Of a DNA stretch of 64,000 bases, positions 35,486 through 48,422 are shown piece by piece. Position 1 is the stretch's first letter; each line of letters opens with the position of its first letter. Location: contig NC_092345.1 in the NCBI RefSeq assembly GCF_963676685.1, forward strand, positions 45,157,838 to 45,221,837, in the 5' to 3' direction. Below the pieces are notes generated by a model that ran no database searches, was not told the origin of the DNA, and was given only the letters and a program-made list of their open reading frames with translations. This DNA is from Mytilus edulis. Its lineage: Eukaryota; Mollusca; Bivalvia; Mytilida; Mytilidae. The position numbers and the translations under genes are program-made.

Positions 35486-36079
35486 TCTGACACTGAAATT
35501 AAAAGTTTATCTCAATTAAATCGATTTGCTGAGCCATGTTTCTTCTTTTCCCTTAAACCCTATAAGGCCTTGCATCCTAACAATCAATGTATAAGCATGA
35601 ACCTTTTTTACCTTTTTACACGAAAATTTAAACAGTTATAGAAAAAATTTACTTATATTTAGTTGCTGAAAAAGAGTGACATTTAAACATCATTTGTTAA
35701 GAAAGTGTAATATTATCAAACTTGAATAAACAAATATGTCATGCACATGTGGCGCAAGCCAACTAAATACAAATATATTAATAAATTTATGTAGTTAGGT
35801 TCCATTGTCCTTAGTCAGACAGGGTCATGCGTCTCCAGACTGGTTATTACGTCTATACACTAAACTCAAGGGTTGCGTATTGATTGATAGTTTTATCTGG
35901 GTGAACATAATTTATTGATAAGTTGTAATTGACTTTGAACTAGCTTTGTGTCTATGAGGCTTTTTTTATTCTAATAGTTGTCGTTGTGCTTCGCACCAAA
36001 CTTTTGAGACTAAAGTGAAGCCAACTGTTTTTAATTTTTACAGTTTGTTCTTTTGTTGTGCTAATCAACCATTATCCAA

Positions 36080-37170
36080 GGTTAGGAGAGGGTTGAGCGC
36101 TCACAAACATGCTACCCCATTCTGTATGTGACTGTCAGGAAACTGTCGTTCAAGATTTTTTTTATGGGTTCATGTCTGTCATAATTATTTTTCGACAATT
36201 GTTTTGTGATAAACAATGCCGTTAGTTTCGAACTTTGTGCGATGAAGTTTTTCCCTTTACTTGGAGGACGTGGTTGCCTATAATTGTTAAAATCGTTTCA
36301 TTTGAACTGAATTGGGTAGTTGTCTTATTGGCAATCATATCACATTATTTTCTGATTTTCATCTAGAAGTTTTGAAATTAAATTAATAATGATTTATTCT
36401 AAAATAATTTTTTTTAAATATCGTTATTTGTTCATACAGTTTTTACAATTGTATTAGACGTTTTGACAGAATGAGTCCAATTTTGTATCATAAAAGTAAA
36501 ATAACAAAAATACCGAACTTCGAGTTAAATTCAAATCGGAAAGTCCCTTCTTAAATGGCAAAATCAAAAGCTTTTTTAACACATCAAACGAATGGAAAAC
36601 AACAAACATATTCCTGACCTTGTACAGGTATATCATAATGTAGAACATGGGGAATTACACCTCGTCTTTAAGCTGGCTTGTCTTTTTGTTGTTGGGATAT
36701 ATAAGTACCAAGCCATTTCCACTCTGTTCTTTTGTTCGATGTATTTCTATTTGTATTCATCTGATGAGTTAAGTCTTTTTCCAACTGATTTTTATAGTTA
36801 GTTCTTATGTGGAACTGTAACACCACTGCCCAAGGTTATGGGAGGGTTGGGATCCCGCTTACATGTTTAACCCCGCCACATTCTGTATGTATGTGCCTGT
36901 CCCAAGTCAGGAGGCTGTAATTAAGTGGTTGTCGTTAGTTGATGTGTTTTATATTTCTTTTTCGTTCATTTTTTGTACATAAATTGGGTCGTTAGTTTTC
37001 TCGATTGAATCATTTTACATTTATCATTTTGTGAACTTTTATAGCTGACTATGCGGTATTGGCTATGATCATTGTTTAAGGTCGTATAGTGACCTATAGT
37101 TGTTAATTTCTGGGTCATTTGGTCTCTTGTTGAGAGTTGTCTGATTGGCAATCATACCATATCTTTTTTT
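36080..37170 (-). repeat. Two D-family long forms and an R1 fragment
   Basis: 36080-36340 and 36825-37170 are D long forms (cccaagtcaggaggctg, tgactatgcggtattggcta, tgattggcaatcatacc on plus). Between them 36500-36640 is an R1 fragment on the minus strand (core cctgaccttgtacagg). Nested insertion explains the interrupted order relative to 11820-12355. Confidence 0.65.
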
Positions 37171-37407
37171 TATATATTAACCTCTTGTTTGTATGACAGT
37201 CGCATTAAAAATGAATGACTTTTTGAATAAATTGTAGTTCATAACAATACAGGAATTACTCATCTATTACAGGGGAATGATGTGTGTCTATAGGAATATC
37301 TACAAACTGTCAATAAACTTTATTGCTGAAACGTACATAAATGGTTGCAAATAAAATTCAATTGACTACATTTAGACTACTAACTTGTTTCTTTAAAGAA
37401 AAACACT

Positions 37408-38265
37408 TGTTTCTTTATTATTATGAGGCTGACTTCATGCAGGAACTTCTTAGGAAGAAAGATAAGAAGTTAGCAATATCCTTTAACTCTACTTTCCGCT
37501 ATATAGATTACGTTCTTTTACTAAACAATTCAAAATTTGGTGACTATGTGGAACGCATCTATCCCATCGAATTGGAGATAAAGGATACTACAGATACAGT
37601 TAAGTCGGCTTCATATCTTGACTTACATCTAGAAATTGACAATGAAGGTCGGTTGAAAACAAAACTTTACGACAAAAGATATGATTTCAGCTTTCCAATT
37701 GCGAACTTTCCATTTCTAAGTAGCAACATTCCAGCAGCACCTGCATACGGGGTATATATCTCCCAATTGATACGATATTCCCGTGCTTGCATTTTCTATC
37801 ATGATTTTCTTGATAGAGGGTTACTGCTCACAAGGAAGCTATTAAACCAAGAGTTCCAAATGGTGAAGTTGAAATCATCCCTTCGTAAATTTTACGGACG
37901 CCATCACGAGTTGGTTGACCGTTATGGAATAACCGTTTCACAAATGATATCGGATATGTTCCTTACGTCGTAACTACAATCCCCTTCCCTTTCATGAATG
38001 TGACCTACCGAATTAGACTATTTACCGGATTTGTAATCACATAAGCAACACGACGGGTGCCACATGTGGAGCAGGATCTGCTTACCCTTCCGGAGCACCC
38101 GAGATCACCCCTAGTTTTTGGTGGGGTTCGTGTTGTTTATTCTTTAGTTTTCTATGTTGTGGCATGTGTACTATTGTTTTTCTGTTTCATTTTTTTGTCT
38201 TGGCGTTGTCAGTTTGTTTAAGATTTATGAGTTTGACTGTCCCTTTGGTATCTTTCGTCCCTCTT
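37408..38265 (+). pseudogene. Reverse-transcriptase retroelement insertion, 5'-truncated
   Basis: The open frame (to 37973) encodes the C-terminal half of an RT: YEADFMQELL, FRYIDYVLLLNN, ELEIKDTTDTVKSASYLDLH, then FYGRHHELVDRYGITVSQMI. The catalytic YIDD is YIDY, so a metal-binding Asp is lost. The 3' tail runs to ccctctttt. U2 lacks it: aaagaaaaacactttgaatg is continuous at about 12620-12640. Truncation at the 5' end plus a precise 3' end fits target-primed reverse transcription. Penelope-like or non-LTR; class not settled. Confidence 0.85.
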
Positions 38266-38269
38266 TTGA

Positions 38270-39715
38270 ATGAATGGCAGCAGATTAAATCAACAATCTG
38301 CGATTATATATATGTAATGTCTTGTTTAATAACTTAAAATATTGAGCAATTCCAAGGCAAATATATCCATAATGGTTTTTCCAAAGCTCAATAATTAGGT
38401 TACACTTGTTATCTAAGTACTAGCTTATACAAGGGCGAATGTGTACTTGATATTCTATCAAACAAAAGTTAATGTGGTAGAAAAAGGAAGAAACTAAGGG
38501 GACAAATTGAAACCACTAGTCGGGGAACGACAAACTACATACATATCACAAGAAAAAAGCAAAAAACAGTTCACAAAACACTTTAATAAAAACTAGATTA
38601 TATACAACGAACAATTCAACAAATCGTTAATGGCCTGAGATACACAATTAGAAAAGTGACAATTGATTAGTTGTAATTTAAGCTATTGTCATTGGCAAGG
38701 CTACTCGGTGCAAAAACAAAGATCAAACATGTTGAGAATTAAATGTAATTGTCAAAGTATTGGTATTTTTTTGGGAGGGAGGGTGCTGAGCCACCTAATG
38801 GAGCTATATGATAATTACATAGACTTTAAATCTGTCAAACTCTTAACGTTTTATAGTGTATGACCCCTTTTTCATAATTCTAGGTCTGCGTAGGAAAAAA
38901 GATTTGAAATTAATTTTAACTTATTAGAAAGAACTTTCTTGCTTTGTCCATCATCCAGGAATTGTTTTCATGTCGGGCCTTCTGACGTCATGTGATGTCA
39001 TCTATCAACTTCAGGCTGTTCTTTATACATGATAGAATTAACATCTACTTGATTGTTCAACAACTATGAAGTCACATTTCCCGTTTTTTTAATAGTGTGG
39101 CTGTAAATGTATAAATTCCACACTAGTAGTGATAAGACATATAGATAATAATACAAGGCAAAATTCATATCACATGCCGTATCATTCCGAGATACCAATA
39201 TCAGCCCAAGGGCCTTTATACGCTTTATCATACATTTAAATAGGAGAGGAACTGTTAACTATCCAAAGTTCTTACCTTCAGATTTATTTTTGCCTTGTTT
39301 TAAGAGCTTAATCTTACGTTTTAATCCGACGCACCTGGGTAACTTACAATTTGCGTCGTGTAGTCCATAGAAATATTTTGATCATTGTAATTTTTTGTTG
39401 TTTATTTGCGTTTTGTTTTCATTGAGTTCATATTGTACTGCTTTGGTAATGTTGTACTATATGTAAACACACATTCTGAATAAAACCACTAAATAGAAAA
39501 AAAGAAATAAAATAAACCAACAATTTAATAACAAGTATACTGTAATAAACAAAAGACGACGTCGCGACTGGTGAGTAAAACATGTGCACTTTGAAATATC
39601 AAAAATTAAAGTTTAACCCTTTTGCTGCCCGTAGATTTTTATGATTTCATTTCGTGTGCCATAAAATATGAAAGCTCGACGTCTGTGACGGCTTATACTA
39701 AACAATGTCGTCATT
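38270..39715. other. Gene-free stretch of U3
   Basis: Non-coding; matches 12635-14070 in U2 with several percent divergence. No gene seen. Confidence 0.6.
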
Positions 39716-39719
39716 TAAG

Positions 39720-40825
39720 AAAAAATAAATTGTTTAATGCATATATTTGTATAAATCAGCATATATGTGAAAAACAATTACAACATACATGTAAAATACA
39801 AGTTAAAAACTGTATAAATAAGCAGATGTTTCTCCATAATTTGTATATTTGTATTTTGTGTATTATAAACATTCACCGTTTGAATTCTCAATTTTTAGAT
39901 AAATGATTTTATCAGAAACAGAAATAGATTTTTAAAATGGACCGAAATAATCACGAATTTAAATCATGAGTGTTAAACCACACATCAGAAGCGAATAGAT
40001 ATTAAGAGTTGAAAAATAAAAATAAAACAAAACATTTATTAATCATTACTTGACGCTTTTCAAATTGAATAAGTCAAGAATCAAAGATGAAAAGATATTA
40101 TGAAAACAATTACTAAACATTATATGAACGAATCTCTTACAGCAGGGGGAAACGTTTATTTCTAGAATTTTTGCGCTATTTTCACATTTCTTGATCGGTG
40201 TGAGAAAAACATTTCTCCTCACTAGTGAAAAATCTGTTCTCGGCAAATGATTGGTCGAAATTTTGTTGTGACGTTGAATTTTCTTGTCTTTTTTACTGAA
40301 TTTTCCTATTGTGAAGTCATGAAAAAAGGCGACCATGCTTTATACCGTCACATAAAAGGTACACATATTTCTTCAAATCTTTGAAAAGAAGGTCTTCAAA
40401 TCATTAGAGAAACAGATTCCACCACTATTATACGTGTAGAACGATATTATCACTCTCAATCTATATATCCAAAACCATATCAATTGATCAGCGGTAATCT
40501 CCCCTTTAATAACGTAAAAGTAGAATTGTTCGGATTTGTTCCCCATAATTCTATATTCTTTAGGCAGTTTCATTTAAAGTGAATAAAAAAAGTGAAATAA
40601 CTAAAATACTGAACTCCGAGGAAAATTCAAAACGGAAAATCCCTAATCAAATGACAAAATCAAATGATAAAATATTTCAAACGAATGGACAAAAACTGTC
40701 ATATTCCTGACTGGCATTCTCAAATATAGAAAATGGTGGATTGAACTTGGTTTTATAGCGCTAAACCACTCACTTGTGTGATAGTCGCATTAAATTCCAT
40801 ATTAGAATTAGATCAAAGATAATAC
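39720..40825. repeat. Block X, inverted copy within U3
   Basis: Reverse match to 22110-23890, including an R1 (40590-40795, minus) but lacking the TTAA element. It replaces U2-type sequence between about 14070 and 15460; its right junction cuts the R3 ribozyme. Confidence 0.8.
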
Positions 40826-42185
40826 AAGAATCATCAGCAACGCTAGAATAAAGACAAAATAAAAAGGCCAAATACAGTACGAAGCTACCAGCATTGAGGA
40901 ATCAAAATGCCGAAAAGTCAAATGCAGCTAAAGCAATCTAATTCAATGACCATAGCAATGATAATTCATGCCAACACAGAAGTGCTGACTTTTGGCCTGT
41001 ATAAAGTTTATTGCAGTTTTGTCAGCTTCTAGTAATGCTATTTTTAAAAAAAATTTCAAGCAATTCATTCTTAAAGTAACCTTATTATATATCCTTAAAT
41101 ATCCCTTTGGTATCTTTTACTTCTCTAAGTTATGATTGAATTTATTACAGATGATTAAAGCACTGATTTTACAAGAAATTGCCTGCCCTTTGGTTTATTC
41201 ACCTGTTCTTTTCTTCGAAAAAAAACCAATATCATATTAATCCTTGATTAATCGCAGCTTAGACATGAATTAAATTATAATATTTTCCAAAGAAGCTCTA
41301 ATTTAATAGGGAAGTAATCCAACCTTGTATTTTTACAAAAACCAACATTTAAAACATTAACTTTTAATTGTGTGTGTACAAAGTTGTGTAAAAATATCTG
41401 ATAAATAATGAAACTAAAAGATTACTTAATTAGGTCATTTGAAATCGGCCTTGGTTGCCTCATAATTTATTCTAAACTTAAAAGTAAGAAACTTTAATTA
41501 ATTTAGATTTGCAGTAAAGATGAAACACCCAAATTAAACGTCAATCCTTTTATTTAAATGTTTCTTTGACTATGATACTGGTATGGATTAAATATTCTAA
41601 CTAAATAATGAAGACTACTCTGGAAGCAACTTTTCTGCAAATATAACTGATGCATTAAGGCAATATTTAGACAATAATCTTTGGAAAAGCGAAACCAAAT
41701 CCAATTTTTTTTTTTTTTTTTTATTTCAACCATGGTATTGTTAGTTTATTCTAGCTAAATGAGTTTGTATGTCCCTTTAGATTTCTCGTGTCTCATTTAA
41801 CTATCATATTCTAATGTTCTCTCTCAATAAATTGTAGAATTGCAAAATTCAACGTTCAAAATGAGAGTTTCAAATCGAACGGCTTCTTTCTCACAATCAT
41901 TTGTCTTGATCGATTATATGTTTTCGCCGAACATGATTGCGCTGGTAATTTTAACCTTCCACAAAAGTTCACTTGTAAAGTGTAGAAAAACATTTTTTTT
42001 TAAATGTTCTTACATTTATGTCTGCAAAGTAAAGTTGTACCTAACAATTTTAAAACGATTTATAGGTACATTTAAAAACTTTTGTTCAGATTTTTATTAA
42101 GCATGGTTAGTCAATTAAATCAAACACTTGTTACACATTAAATAAAAATATAGTTTCTCAACATTTACACGTATTAAATTAATGT
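40826..42185. other. Gene-free stretch of U3
   Basis: Matches 15465-16670 in U2, beginning with the R3 body. An ORF at 41840-42100 has no recognisable domain and is not open in U2. Confidence 0.55.
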
Positions 42186-42189
42186 TATT

Positions 42190-42968
42190 ATTAATTTAAA
42201 TATTAATGTTATAAAATTTACTGTTTGCAAAAGTATAAATTATTCTAAATTATAGGGATTTTCTGGTAACTAACAGAAAACCCTTGCCGTTTTTGGCACA
42301 ACCTTTTTGATCTTTTGGTCCTCGATGCTGTTCAACTCTGTACTCGTTTCGGCTTTCAAACTTTTGTATCTGGGCGTCACACGTAGGTCTTGTGTGGACA
42401 AAATACACTTCTGGCGTATTAAAATTTTGAACTTGTTGCCTTTTGTTGGTTGTTGTTCATGTGATTCTTTGTCAATTGTGTTCTCCAATTTATTTATATT
42501 GTAGTCATGTGTTGTCATTTTGATGTTATATTTCACATGGCCATAAAAGTGCGAGGTTTGGCATGCCACAAAACCAGGTTCAACCCACCATTTTTTCCTT
42601 TAAACATGCCCTGTACCAAGTCAGGAATATGGCCATTAGTTCGTTTCTGTGTGTATTACATTATAACGTTGTGTCGTTTGTTTTCTCTTATTTTTGAGTG
42701 TAAATTCTTATTGCGATAAGACGTGTCACGGTACTTGTCTATCCCAAATTCATGGATTTGGTTTTGATGTTATATATATATGTTATATTTTATATTTGTT
42801 ATTCTCGTGGGATTTTGTCTATGTGTGTTACATTTTAGTGTTATGTCGTTGTTCTCCTCTTATATTTAATGCGTTTCCCTCGGTTTTAGTTTGTTACCCC
42901 GATTTTGTATTTTGTCCATGGATTTATGAGTTTTGAACAGCGGTATACTACTGTTGCCTTTATTTATG
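42190..42968 (+). mobile_element. R3-R2 composite insertion with decayed hammerhead
   Basis: Absent from U2, where aatataatgttatgtctaat is continuous near 16653-16672. Order: gttttggcac-like start, tttggtcctcgatgctgttc, a decayed hammerhead (tgggcgtcacacgtaggtct, 42371-42420, GAAA changed to AAAA), then R2 (caaaaccaggttcaaccca, tgtaccaagtcaggaatatg, ccctcggttttagtttg), ending ggtatactactgttgccttt. It shows R3 and R2 as one larger element. Confidence 0.8.
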
Positions 42969-42969
42969 T

Positions 42970-44390
42970 CTATGTTCATAGCAAGGGTATCGATTAAACA
43001 ATTAACCAAATTCCTATTACCAAAGTAAAACAAATTGATGTATATATTTTCTGTCAAAAAGGTAAAAAATTCGTGAAGGCCAAACGGTAACATAGCTTCG
43101 TGTCTTTTTTTCATTTTCTTTTCTTTTAATTTTTTCTTGTTATATTTGTTACGATTATTTTATCCCAAATAAATTTCAAAAAATATAATAGATTTGTTTT
43201 TATTTACAGACACGTACAATAATATTTAATTGGGATTGAGTTTGTAATCGAGTTATTTTATAAACATGAGAAGAAAATTAATTTTTTGATGGTGCTATTA
43301 TTTGTATTTTCTAACCATGTCAAATTTCTTCTAAATCAAAACTGTGTATAAACAAATAAAATTATGTGCTTTAAACTTAAAATCATATAAATGAAGTAGA
43401 TAATTTTTTTTCTTAATTTTTACAAGTTGATCGAAGTCACATTCCTTAACAGATAGTCTACATTATAAATAAGGACTTTAATTTGAATAACAAAGGCGTC
43501 AAATGTTTCAGTTTTATGACATCGCGGGACATAAGTCTAAAGAAAAACACATATTTTAGGTTGAACAAAGGGCCACACATACGAGTGTCATGACGTCACG
43601 AGACAGAGTTTAGCAGGACGTAGATTTAAGAAGAATACAGTTTTGATGTCATAGATTTGAATCTTACATATATATCACGTAAAAAAATGGCTCATTTGTT
43701 GGGAACACCATTAAACAACCAAACCGACCTTAAATATAATCGACAAGCTTAAGGCAGTTAAGTGTAATAAGTGCATAATACAATTTTATCCGATGCAAAT
43801 TAAACCATGTAAAGCTTAGGGAGCGAACATATGATAATGAAATATTGATTAAATTTAGTTTTCAAATTACAGATTAAAGGGTTATGATCCTTTCCGTTTT
43901 GAATTTTCCTCGGAGTTCAGTATTTTTGTGATTTTACTTTTTCCAGTATTGTACGTCGGATCATATAAGGCTTTTGCTTTATTGCGTTACTACAGGTAGG
44001 TTTGTTGAGACCATCTCGTGTCTACCATGAGTTGTTGGGTCTGAATTGGTACCAGTTAGTGCATTAATGTTTTTACGATCTAGACATTGTCTATCGTTAT
44101 TCCCGTGACAACAAAAAGGGGAGGGGTTGATGCGAATATGAGTCGATGTATTTGGGATCATGGCCCTCGTTCTATTTAGTATTTAACCTTGAGGAGAACT
44201 TAAATATCCTTTGTCACCAATGGTGCACAGACTTGACAATTAAATCAATTAGTCTGCATTCTGCTATTCGAAGTGAACAGTGGCCGCTATATCCACATAA
44301 ATTGTTTTTCTTTATTTAATACGTTTTTTTTTCTCATTGATAAAAAAAACAATATAAATGATAAAGACATAAGAATAACCAAGATAAATT
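42970..44390. other. Gene-free stretch of U3
   Basis: Matches about 16670-18190 in U2, including an R1 terminal fragment at 43885-43945. No gene seen. Confidence 0.6.
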
Positions 44391-44392
44391 AA

Positions 44393-45578
44393 AAACCAAT
44401 TGTTCAGAGAACAATTGAAGGTCTTTCCATCAAAACAATGTATTTTGATATGAAAAGTTGTGAAACTAAGTTTAAAATGTCATTTCAATCGTCAAGTGAT
44501 AGCTCCTAGTAAGCTGATTCCAAAAATATATTGTTTCCATAAAAAAAATTTTAAATAAGGGAGATAATCTGTTACTTCCGGTTTGAAAAATGTTACTTCC
44601 GATTATATTTGAATATTTACTTGACACTGATTCCAAAAATATCTGGTTCTATATACTTTTATATTAATAAAGTACAAAAAAATAGCTACTTCCGGTTTAC
44701 AAAAGGTCACTTCCGGTTGTTTTTTTTCAAGGTTAAATGGTTTGATACCTTTTTCTAAAAGTTGTATATCTTTATCATGTATACATATAGAATAAAAGCA
44801 AAGGTCAAAATCTAGAACGTCAAATTAAGATATGACCTTGAGATCAATTTCAAGGTCATAAACCAAGGACCTCAAATCAAAAGACCATAGGTCTTAATTA
44901 TATTTAGTTAATGAGTTATATCACCAAACGCGTATTTTTAAATACAAGAGGGGAGAAAACTCCCTTTTACATTCAACGTACGCTTGCAATCAAAATTTAC
45001 ATCTTACGACATGTCGCAACTAACAATTTAGTAAAAATAATTTGTTGATATCTTATACAGTCTTTGGATATAAGCCAAATTCAAATATTAGAATATGACC
45101 TTGACCTTTGACCTTGACCTAATTTTCATTTTTTGGGACCAAGGACCTCAAATCAAAAGATCCTAGGTCTCTATCACTTATGATTTATAAGATAGAAATT
45201 CATATCACTTATATCAGATGCATAAGGGGAAATAACTCTCAAATGGAGCGGTCATATCGCTTCGGTCAAAATAGGACAAATCATGCGAAGGATATAACCA
45301 GCAATTTTGTAAAATAAATTTGTCATAATCTTTTACGGTTGCGAAGGAGATGCAATAACAAGGAAAACAGTGTTTGGGGAGATAACTCCTACAAAGAAAA
45401 GTATTCGTTTACGCAGGGTAAATTTCAAAAGCGCATAAACTGTTCGATATCATATACAAAATATCTAAGCGACATATTGCGAAACAAATGTTTATCGCAA
45501 GAACAAAATTAGGCGGAAGAAAAAAAAAAATAATCAGAAGAAAAACAATAGGTCTTTCCACAGAAAAGTGGAAGACCT
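44393..45578 (+). mobile_element. Hairpin-ended element H, full copy
   Basis: Inserted in U3; U2 reads aataaccaagagaaataata at about 18181-18200 without it. The 5' end is a perfect hairpin CAATTGTTC-AGA-GAACAATTG (44397-44417) followed by aaggtctttcc. The 3' end is AGGTCTTTCCAC-AGAAAA-GTGGAAGACCT (45550-45578). No open frame. Internal features include ttacttccggtttg repeats and TGACCT clusters. Superfamily unknown; a Helitron-like origin is possible but the ends do not match clearly. Confidence 0.75.
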
Positions 45579-45904
45579 AATAATAAAGACATACCTGGGT
45601 AGCAAATTTAAACAGCTTATGACTTTGGATAAATTATTTAAAGGTACAATCGATGTCTTAAGAAAATAATTGAACAGTTCCTATTTTTCCCAAAATCGAA
45701 ACCAATGCTAATTTAAATACAACCTTCTGACGCTCTTTTTAAATACAATTACTGGATCCTCGAAATCAGCGATTATAATTTTCCCGAAAGTGTGAATTTG
45801 ATTGTGTTAATCATTTTTGGTCAAAATTATAAATTTACTGTTCACAAAACTTTAAAGTTTTGAAAAACTAAGGCTTTTTGACAGATTACCTGCAGATCTT
45901 TAAG

Positions 45905-46035
45905 GCGGTTTTGGTCCTCCATTTCGTTCTTTATTTGGCCTTTTTTACTTCTTTTGATTCGAGCGTCACTGCTGAGTCATTTGTAGAATGAACGCGCGTC
46001 TGGCGAAATACAAATTACAATCCTTGTATCTATGA
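45905..46035 (+). repeat. R3-family repeat with decayed hammerhead (U3)
   Basis: Matches 18530-18665 with the same broken core (gtcactgctgagtc, gcgcgtctggcg). Confidence 0.7.
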
Positions 46036-46503
46036 TGAGTTTATTCGACCTGCAAAAATACACTAGAAAAGTGTTCATAGAAGAACATATTATTACATTC
46101 ATATCTGCAATGTTAAGTTGTACCCAATTACCGAGAAACAAATGATGAAGAAAATCGATATTTTTATACTTATGTTCAGAAACTTTAATATTCAACATCA
46201 TGTCAAAAACTTGTTACAGGAAAAAAATAAAACAAGTTCCTGAACATTATCGCGTATCAACATAATGTTATGTTTATTTTTGTAGCAAGGTTATTGATTA
46301 AACAATTAACTGAAATGCACATGTATGATCAAAGAGAACTAGATCGACTTACAGCAATTTTCCTTTGTAACTATCAGAAGGTATTGACTTGAATAAGTTG
46401 ATTGGGTTTTTTTTTTCAAATATACGAAAATTTAATTTTAATTTTTGCTTTCAATGAAATTTCCTTAAATAAATGGTAGACAGTTTCTTTCACATATTAA
46501 CGT

Positions 46504-46836
46504 TTATATGTCAATCTCAGTTCGGTAACCATGTAAACATACACATTTTCCATTTAAATTCGCTCCCCAGCTGTATTGCTGAACGTGATATTGACAATTC
46601 ATGTAAAAAAAACCAAGAATGATTTGAATGTTTTGCATGAGGCATTCTGTTTTGCAGTTTGCAGGGTATTTAAGACAAATGTATACTTTCTTAATATATT
46701 CTGAGTGCCAATGATAACGCAGCAATTGTTTTTTAAAAATAACATTTGTATACAAAAAATTTTTTTTTTCTTTACAAGCAGTAATTGTTAATGACAATTT
46801 ATGGGTATATCTAAAGATAAAAGTCAACATGTTCAA
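46504..46836 (-). CDS. Possible six-cysteine peptide exon, low confidence
   Basis: This 110-codon frame ends with a Cys-spaced segment C-x6-C-x3-C-x15-C-x16-C-x-C: ICLKYPANCKTEC, MNCQYHV, NGKCVCLHGY. The C-x3-C and C-x-C order is that of cysteine-stabilised alpha-beta peptides such as mussel defensins, though NGKCVCxxGY also looks EGF-like. An acceptor-like site (cattggcactcag) precedes it. The U2 copy (19141-19330) keeps all six Cys but has two in-frame stops. No signal peptide is joined. It may be chance. Confidence 0.2.
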   Translation of the reverse strand: MNMLTFIFRYTHKLSLTITACKEKKNFLYTNVIFKKQLLRYHWHSEYIKKVYICLKYPANCKTECLMQNIQIILGFFYMNCQYHVQQYSWGANLNGKCVCLHGYRTEIDI

Positions 46837-46869
46837 TTACCACGATTCGAATGCAATGCGTTCGTGCAA

Positions 46870-47890
46870 CACAGCGATACAATTCACTAACTATCAGTCT
46901 CAAAAACTAATGTGTCCACCGCTGCAACGCAATTTCTACACCGACGTGGCATTTACCTGACCAGACGTTGGACACGGTGTTGTGTAATGTTTTTCCATTC
47001 TTCCCGCAATGCAATTTGAAAATGGCACAGCGTAACTTGTAGTGGCTGTCGGCGTCTTACGACTTGTCCAATTTGGTCCCATAATTGTTCAATTGGACTC
47101 AAATCCGGCGAAAAGGTGGCCATGGTAATGTCTGAACATGGTTGTTATTGATGAACTCAGTTGTGAGTCTAGCGAAGTGTGCTCGAGCGTTATCTTGTTG
47201 AAAAACATTAACATCTTGATGCCTAGCCATAATATAATCGATGTAGCGTTGGGCGTTTAAATTTCTATTGATAGTGGTGAGTGGAGTTTTATGGTTGAAC
47301 GGTATTACTCACCATACCATGACACTACCACCACTCCAACGATCTGTGTCTTGGATACATGAATATGCATAGCGTTCTCATCGTCGTCTCTACACACGAA
47401 TTCTTCCATCACTACGGCGAAGATGGGTTCTTGATTCGTCCGTCCATAAGACAGTTGTCCATTGCCTGTGTAACCATCTCTGACGAAGTTGTGTCCATCT
47501 AAGGCGATTTTGGTGTCATACTGCTGTCAGCATGTTACCACGGAAAGGCCGCCGTGCCCTTTATTCACTGCTGCGCAAACGGCTTCTTACCGTGTTTGCT
47601 CCAATTTGTCTCCTATGAACGCCGACATTCTCTCGTGCTGATTGGACAACCGTACGGAAACGATCTCGCAGGTGCTGAAGACGAATGTACCGGTCCTGTT
47701 GGGCAGTAGTTGCTCTCTGTATTCTGGGACGTGGCCTATCATTCAAAGATCCAGTTTGGTTGAATCTTTTGATGAGTCTGGTAATTGTTGAGGCCAAATA
47801 CTGTGTGCAATTTCACGACTTGAAATGCCACCTTGCACCATGCCCCAAACTTCATGTCTCTGGTAGTCTGAATTTCTTGGTATCTCCGCC
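46870..47890 (-). mobile_element. Tc1-like DNA transposon, broken (U3 copy)
   Basis: Same position and order as the U2 copy. The DNA-binding frame TITRLIKRFNQTGSLNDRPR lies in 47561-47797 and extends to QIGANTVRSRLRSSE. The catalytic frame is further broken by a one-base deletion (aaaaggtggcc for aaaaggctggcc, about 47115). Confidence 0.85.
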
Positions 47891-48422
47891 TTAGTTTATT
47901 GCAGTGGCTTACAAAAAAGGATGGGAAATTTCAATTCTTAAGCAAGGCTTTCCAAAACAAACATGAGAAAATCACTTTTACGTAAAATAGCGCTGCAGTC
48001 CACTCTCCCCACTTTTCTGCAACCAAGCTCGTATCTTTTTTTCTAAAATCATTCAAGCGTAAAGTTGTCGAAAGAAGTCTGACAATTCATTTTCAATCCG
48101 ATATAGGTAATCATTCAAAAAAATATTAATATTTTTTTTAATATTTGAAATTTACAAGTAATGCGTATTCATTTGCACTCAGTTTAGATATATATCTACT
48201 ACTTTCTATCAATTTTTTACTTTTAACCGTAAATAAAATTTTTGTACGGAAACCGATGCCTGTCACGCGGTTTAAAAAAAAATCTTACTCGTTATAAGGA
48301 CTTTGTCTTGATTTATTTTATATGTATGTTGTATAGTTATATTTTGAACCGAATTTATATACATGTCAGTTGCAAGATGATAGATGTATAAGTCTTCTAT
48401 ATGACGCGTATGTATCTGTTTT

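Larger units (their letters stand above)
33960..48130. repeat. Segmental duplication unit U3
   Basis: Direct match to U2 (10345-20757), enlarged by insertions absent from U2: R1 (35049-35485), RT element (37408-38265), block X inverted (39720-40825, replacing U2 sequence), R3-R2 composite (42190-42968) and element H (44393-45578). The Tc1 copy is shared with U2. Confidence 0.9.

Noticed and set aside
36755..36785. CTGATGAG on the plus strand as another hammerhead
   Set aside because: No GAAA or matching stem II and stem I follow.
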